Source of the DNA: an uncultured Anaerotruncus sp.
GTDB lineage: Bacteria > Bacillota > Clostridia > Oscillospirales > Ruminococcaceae
Length of the DNA: 16,175 bases
Direction: 5' to 3'
NCBI RefSeq assembly: GCF_902490045.1
Contig: NZ_CABUCJ010000054.1
Coordinates: 1-16,175 of the forward strand
Part shown: positions 12,828 through 16,175 of the stretch, in pieces
How positions within the stretch are numbered: the stretch's first letter is position 1
Layout: each line of letters opens with the position of its first letter
Position numbers and translations under genes: made by a program
Notes under the pieces: generated by a model
What the model was told of the DNA's origin: nothing
The model's database searches: none
What the model saw: only the letters and a program-made list of their open reading frames with translations

Positions 12828-12858
12828 TGTTCTTTGTGAGAATATCAACAATCGTTTT
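12806..12858 (-). terminator. Intrinsic terminator of the yedF operon
   Basis: A 15-bp perfect stem (12844-12858 with 12814-12828, AAAACGATTGTTGAT), 15-nt loop, followed on the minus strand by a T-rich run TTTTTATTTTTG. It starts two bases after the stop codon of the Se/S carrier-like gene. Confidence 0.8.
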
Positions 12859-12860
12859 GC

Positions 12861-13118
12861 TTATGCGGACGGTAACGGGATGGCCTTCCCGCCGGGCGTC
12901 AGCCGGTAGATTTCCCAGCGGCCGCGCTCGCCGGGGAGCTCCTCCATCGCAGCGCGCACATCCGCCGCGTCCCCGGGCGGAAAGCGCAGCGAAATGCCGC
13001 AGGAGGCGGAAAGGACGCGGGGCGTGGGCATCACCGTGACGGGGAACCGCCCCGCGAGGTGCTTTTCCGCGCGCATCGCGCTGTGTGTGGAGGAAAAGAC
13101 GATCACGCAGCAGTCCAT
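12861..13118 (-). CDS. Putative Se/S carrier-like protein (DUF3343)
   Basis: An 85-aa protein matching the DUF3343 family (putative Se/S carrier protein-like). The hallmark block is VIVFSSTHSAMRAEKHL (5-21), followed by PTPRVLSASCGISLRF (31-46), in which Cys40 is the conserved candidate carrier residue. These proteins are found next to YedF and other selenium or sulfur-transfer genes; the biochemical role is not proven. Its ATG overlaps the yedF stop by one base (TGATG), so the two are coupled. An extra Cys-Cys pair lies at residues 3-4. No other selenium genes (selA, selB, selD) are in the window. Confidence 0.85.
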   Translation of the reverse strand: MDCCVIVFSSTHSAMRAEKHLAGRFPVTVMPTPRVLSASCGISLRFPPGDAADVRAAMEELPGERGRWEIYRLTPGGKAIPLPSA

Positions 13119-13720
13119 CAGAGGGAGACGACCTTTCCGGCGCGCTTCATCCGCTCGACAATGTCGTACATGTTGCTCACGGTCCCGGCCTGGAGCTTGT
13201 CGGCAATCCCGTAGAAGTTGAGGCAGGTCCCGCAGACGAGGATCTCCACCCCCCTGCCGGCAAGCTCGCGCAGGTGCCCGGCGACCTGGTCGTCGAGGGT
13301 GGGCAGCCTGACACCGCCGTTCATGAAGAGCACCGCCTCCGGCAGATCGTCCGACTGGGCAAGGGTGTAGAAAAACATCTTCATGAGCGAGCCGCCCAGT
13401 TCGGGGTCACCCTCGCCCACCGTCTCCCGCCCGACGAAGACCGCCCACGAACGGTTCGCGGGGGCGGCGTCCCGCGCGTCCGCGCCGGGCTGGGCGGCCT
13501 GCTCGCGGGGGGCCCTGGTGAAGTCGATCGAAAAGATACCGTCCGCGCTTTGCACCGTGGTGCGGTAGTCCTGGCTGTCCGCCAGCCGCTGGAGGTTCTC
13601 CACCGCCGTCGCGTTGTCGACCTCGACGGTGAACTCCGCCGCGCCCCCGTCGATCTCCTTTTTCGCCAGCACCACCGGGATGGGGCAGGGCCTGCCCTTC
13701 GCGTCCACCAGAATACCCAT
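13118..13720 (-). CDS. yedF: Selenium metabolism protein YedF (TusA-like + DsrE-like domains)
   Basis: A 200-aa two-domain protein. The N-terminal TusA/SirA-like domain (about 1-70) has the sulfur-carrier motif RPCPIPV with Cys12; the C-terminal DsrE-like domain (about 91-200) has ILVCGTCLNFYGI with Cys163 and Cys166. The two are joined by an Ala/Pro-rich linker. This is the YedF subfamily linked by genome context to selenium handling, and it may accept persulfide or selenide for transfer. It starts behind an excellent AGGAGGT site, has its own promoter, and is followed by the coupled Se/S carrier-like gene and a terminator, making a compact two-gene operon. Confidence 0.9.
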   Translation of the reverse strand: MGILVDAKGRPCPIPVVLAKKEIDGGAAEFTVEVDNATAVENLQRLADSQDYRTTVQSADGIFSIDFTRAPREQAAQPGADARDAAPANRSWAVFVGRETVGEGDPELGGSLMKMFFYTLAQSDDLPEAVLFMNGGVRLPTLDDQVAGHLRELAGRGVEILVCGTCLNFYGIADKLQAGTVSNMYDIVERMKRAGKVVSL

Positions 13721-13759
13721 GATCGAGACCTCCTGTCCGTTCGTTCAGATTCTGTTCCT

Positions 13760-13788
13760 ATTGTACCCCGCCGGCGCGTATTTTTCAA
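13760..13788 (-). promoter_or_regulatory. Promoter of the yedF operon
   Basis: TTGAAA (13788-13783), 17-bp spacer, TACAAT (13765-13760) on the minus strand, about 40 bp before the ATG. Confidence 0.85.
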
Positions 13789-13850
13789 GCTGCGGGAGCG
13801 CCGACCCGGACGGAAGCCCGCCGGAAGGGAATTTCCTGTCGAAAAGGCAA

Positions 13851-13879
13851 TTGGCAGCATGCTCCAAATATGCTATACT
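13851..13879 (+). promoter_or_regulatory. Promoter of the PAS/GGDEF gene
   Basis: TTGGCA (13851-13856), 17-bp spacer, TATACT (13874-13879) preceded by TGC. The sequence GCATGC lies in the spacer, and ATGCTATACT here is identical to the ABC-F promoter at 9463-9472. The leader is about 75 bases, too short for a full c-di-GMP riboswitch. Confidence 0.8.
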
Positions 13880-13961
13880 TATCAAATAGGGATTTTTTGG
13901 GCGGAGAAATTCAAACCGCGCGGACCGCCTGGACAGACCCCGCGAGAGAAGGCGTTGACAG

Positions 13962-16175
13962 ATGGGTCTTGGGAAACTGAAAGAGCGTTGCAGCAGCCGG
14001 CTGTGCAGGTGCGTCCTGTCCCTCGCGGGCGGGGCGGAGGTGCGCTTTGCCGACGAGGGCTTTTTCGATATGGCGGGCTTTTCGCGGGAGTATCTCGACT
14101 CCTCCTGCGGCGGCTCGCTGGAAAAGGCGGCGCCGCAGCTGTACGAACAGATCCGCGCGATGCGGGAGCAGCCGGACAACCCCGGACGGGGGGAGGCCGA
14201 GTTTTGCTACCAGCGCGCGGACGGCGCCGAGCTGTGGCTCTACCTCAACGGCGGCCCGGCGGAGATAAAGGGGGAGCGGGGGCTCGAATGCCTCTTTCTC
14301 GACGTCACCGAGCTGGTGGCCGCCAGGACCCGCCTTGAGAGCATCACCAACACGATACCCGGCGGGGTCGTGCAGCTTGCGTTCGGCGAAGCGTGGCGCA
14401 TCCTCTACGCGAACGACGGGTTCTACCGGCTGAACGGCTATACCCGTGAGGAATACCGGGCGGTCGCGGGGGACCTCTTCATCCGCCTGATGCATCCGGA
14501 CGACGAGGCCGTCTTCGAGGCGGCGGTCCGGGGGATGATCGGGACCCGTCAGACGGGGGTGGCGGACTACCGCGTCCGCCAGAAGGACGGGAGCTGGCGC
14601 TGGCGGGTCGCCTACGGCAAGATGATCGACAGCACCGAGGAGGGCGTCCCGGTCATTCAGTGCGTAATCCTGGACAACGAGGAAAAGAAGCAGCTCGAAC
14701 GGAAGCTCGAGCTGGAAAACGAGCGCTACCAGGCGGTGGCGCAGATGTCCGACGGAGTGCTGTGGGAATATAACGCCGAGGAGGACGAGGCGATCGTCCC
14801 CTACAGCGTGCGCAGCGTGCTGGTCGACCGGATGCGCACGCCCGGCTTTTCGGGCAGCGCCTACGCGCAGGGCACGGTCCATCCGGAGGACCTCCCCCGG
14901 CTGGAGCAGTTCCGGAGGGACCTGCGGGAGGGGAAGGCGCACATCCTCTTCGAGTTCCGGGCGCGGCAGCCGGGCGGCGGGGAATACCGCTGGCACCGGG
15001 CGGAGGCGGTCACCCTCTACGACGCCGACGGCCGGCCGGCGCGGACGGTCGGACGCACGGCGGACATCGACCGGGAGAAGCGGGAACGCCTGCGCCTGCG
15101 GGACGCGGCCGAACGGGACGCGCTGACGGGACTTTACAACCGCGCGGTCGTCCAGCGCCTGATCGACGAGCGGCTGGAACAGGAGCCGCCCGCCCGGACG
15201 GGCAGTCTCTTCGTGGTGGACATCGATAATTTCAAGGCGGTCAACGACCGCCTGGGGCACCTCTTCGGAGACATCCTGCTCACCAACATCGCCGGGGCGA
15301 TACGGGAGGCGGTGCGGCCGGGGGACATCCTCGGGCGGGTCGGCGGTGACGAATTCGTCGTGCTCCTCCCCGGGGCCTCCCGCGCGGAGGGGGAGCGGAT
15401 CGCCGGCGAGCTGTGCGCGCGTGTTTCGCGCGTCTACGCGGGCGAGTTCACCGACCTGCGGATCACGGCGAGCGTCGGCGCCGCGGATTATCCCCGGTGC
15501 GGCGCAACCTACGTGGAGCTATTCCGCAAGGCGGACCGCGCGCTCTACCGCGCCAAAAAGCTCGGCAAGAACCGCGCCGGGTTCTATGAGCCGGACGGCC
15601 GCGGCGCGGACGGGGAGGAGGGCCTGCTCAACCTCTACGAGATGGACCGCCCCGAGGTGCGCTGGCAGGACGGCGAGATGGAGCGGATGCTCGACCTCTT
15701 CCCGCGCATTTTGAGCTCCAGCAAGGACATCGACAGCGCGATCTACCTGATGCTCGACCGCATCGGGGAGTACTGCCGCGCCGGCGACGTGGGCATCATG
15801 GAGCGCACCCCCGAGGGGGACCGCATGCAGGTCACCTACCTGTGGAAGCAGGGGACCGGACGGGTGCCGATCAGCTCGGAGGAGGCGTTCTCCTTCTCCC
15901 AGTGGCCCGATTACCTCCAGCGGTTCCGGGAGGGCGTCTATGCGGTGGCGGACGGCGCCCTGCTGCCGGACTGCACGCGTCCGGACCGGCGCCGCGCGCT
16001 GCTCCAGTGCGGCATCTACGACGAGGGGGCGTTCAGCGGCTGCGTGATCGTCTGCGACCGCGAGGGCAGGCACGACTGGACCCAGCCGGAGATCGCGCTC
16101 ACGCTGGGGTTCGCGCGGGCGGTCACCCCCTATATCCTCAAGCGGCGCACCGCCGCCGAGGCGCAGTACCGGCTT
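13962..16175 (+). CDS. PAS/GGDEF diguanylate cyclase with downstream GAF domain (partial)
   Basis: An open frame of 738 codons runs off the right edge. An in-frame TGA lies two codons before the ATG, and AGAGAAGG stands about nine bases upstream, so the start is secure. Three PAS-like sensor segments come first (about 20-118, 125-240 and 255-372), the second with the canonical HPDD and the third with HPED turn. GGDEF domain at about 380-545: DALTGLYNR (386-394), VVDIDNFKAVND (418-429), and an intact active site RVGGDEF (459-465). The product-inhibition site RPGD (452-455) lies five residues ahead of GGDEF, as required. A GAF-like region follows (about 575-725), and the frame continues with what may be another sensor or output domain. 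No membrane helix is seen. It is a predicted cytosolic c-di-GMP synthase. Confidence 0.9.
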   Translation, partial: MGLGKLKERCSSRLCRCVLSLAGGAEVRFADEGFFDMAGFSREYLDSSCGGSLEKAAPQLYEQIRAMREQPDNPGRGEAEFCYQRADGAELWLYLNGGPAEIKGERGLECLFLDVTELVAARTRLESITNTIPGGVVQLAFGEAWRILYANDGFYRLNGYTREEYRAVAGDLFIRLMHPDDEAVFEAAVRGMIGTRQTGVADYRVRQKDGSWRWRVAYGKMIDSTEEGVPVIQCVILDNEEKKQLERKLELENERYQAVAQMSDGVLWEYNAEEDEAIVPYSVRSVLVDRMRTPGFSGSAYAQGTVHPEDLPRLEQFRRDLREGKAHILFEFRARQPGGGEYRWHRAEAVTLYDADGRPARTVGRTADIDREKRERLRLRDAAERDALTGLYNRAVVQRLIDERLEQEPPARTGSLFVVDIDNFKAVNDRLGHLFGDILLTNIAGAIREAVRPGDILGRVGGDEFVVLLPGASRAEGERIAGELCARVSRVYAGEFTDLRITASVGAADYPRCGATYVELFRKADRALYRAKKLGKNRAGFYEPDGRGADGEEGLLNLYEMDRPEVRWQDGEMERMLDLFPRILSSSKDIDSAIYLMLDRIGEYCRAGDVGIMERTPEGDRMQVTYLWKQGTGRVPISSEEAFSFSQWPDYLQRFREGVYAVADGALLPDCTRPDRRRALLQCGIYDEGAFSGCVIVCDREGRHDWTQPEIALTLGFARAVTPYILKRRTAAEAQYRL

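Noticed and set aside
13880..13961. A c-di-GMP riboswitch before the GGDEF gene
   Set aside because: The leader is only about 75 bases and lacks the paired helices and conserved loops expected of that riboswitch class.
13911..15260. A 449-codon open frame antisense to the PAS/GGDEF gene
   Set aside because: Same cause: GC-rich antisense of a gene whose plus-strand product has clear PAS and GGDEF motifs.

Overview
The window comes from a GC-rich, anaerobic member of the Firmicutes (Clostridia). Its style fits the Oscillospirales/Ruminococcaceae, but the sequence does not fix genus or species. The first 4.9 kb keep the classic Firmicutes order of Orn/Lys/Arg decarboxylase, darA (yaaQ), holB, ricT (yaaT), trmN6 (yabB) and rsmI (yabC). 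A 2[4Fe-4S] ferredoxin and a YedF/Se-S-carrier pair point to anaerobic life. Shine-Dalgarno sites are AGGAGG-like and several promoters have (extended) -10 boxes such as TATACT, TAGAAT and TAAAAT.

Layout. 1-160: end of a decarboxylase, whose stop codon lies in a 14-bp palindrome. 161-523: non-coding hairpins. 524-2964 (+): darA, holB, a 79-aa orphan and ricT, almost certainly one operon for c-di-AMP sensing, replication and RNA processing. 3087-3257 (+): ferredoxin with its own promoter and terminator. 3324-4900 (+): trmN6 and rsmI, translationally coupled. 4947-6496 (-): three small uncharacterised proteins in one convergent operon, the best candidate here for an undescribed system. 6668-7159 (+): YfcE-type phosphoesterase. 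7231-9324 (-): two RCK/TrkA-type proteins separated by 789 bp of non-coding, repeat-rich DNA. 9528-11126 (+): ABC-F ATPase with an apparently dead second nucleotide site. 11127-11466: repeats and a strong terminator. 11467-12720 (-): CPA2-type cation/proton antiporter. 12861-13720 (-): YedF and a Se/S carrier-like protein. 13962 to the right edge (+): a large PAS/GGDEF/GAF protein that continues beyond the window.

Themes. Several genes touch nucleotide second messengers and potassium: DarA is a c-di-AMP receptor, RCK proteins and antiporters are common c-di-AMP targets, and the last gene is a predicted c-di-GMP synthase with an intact product-inhibition site. The intergenic regions carry a dispersed two-part hairpin element (four two-part copies and one partial) whose stems differ in sequence yet still pair. 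Separate observations include a minus-strand intrinsic terminator inside the rsmI coding region, a 17-bp hairpin between genes of the small-protein operon, and a terminator overlapping the antiporter promoter.
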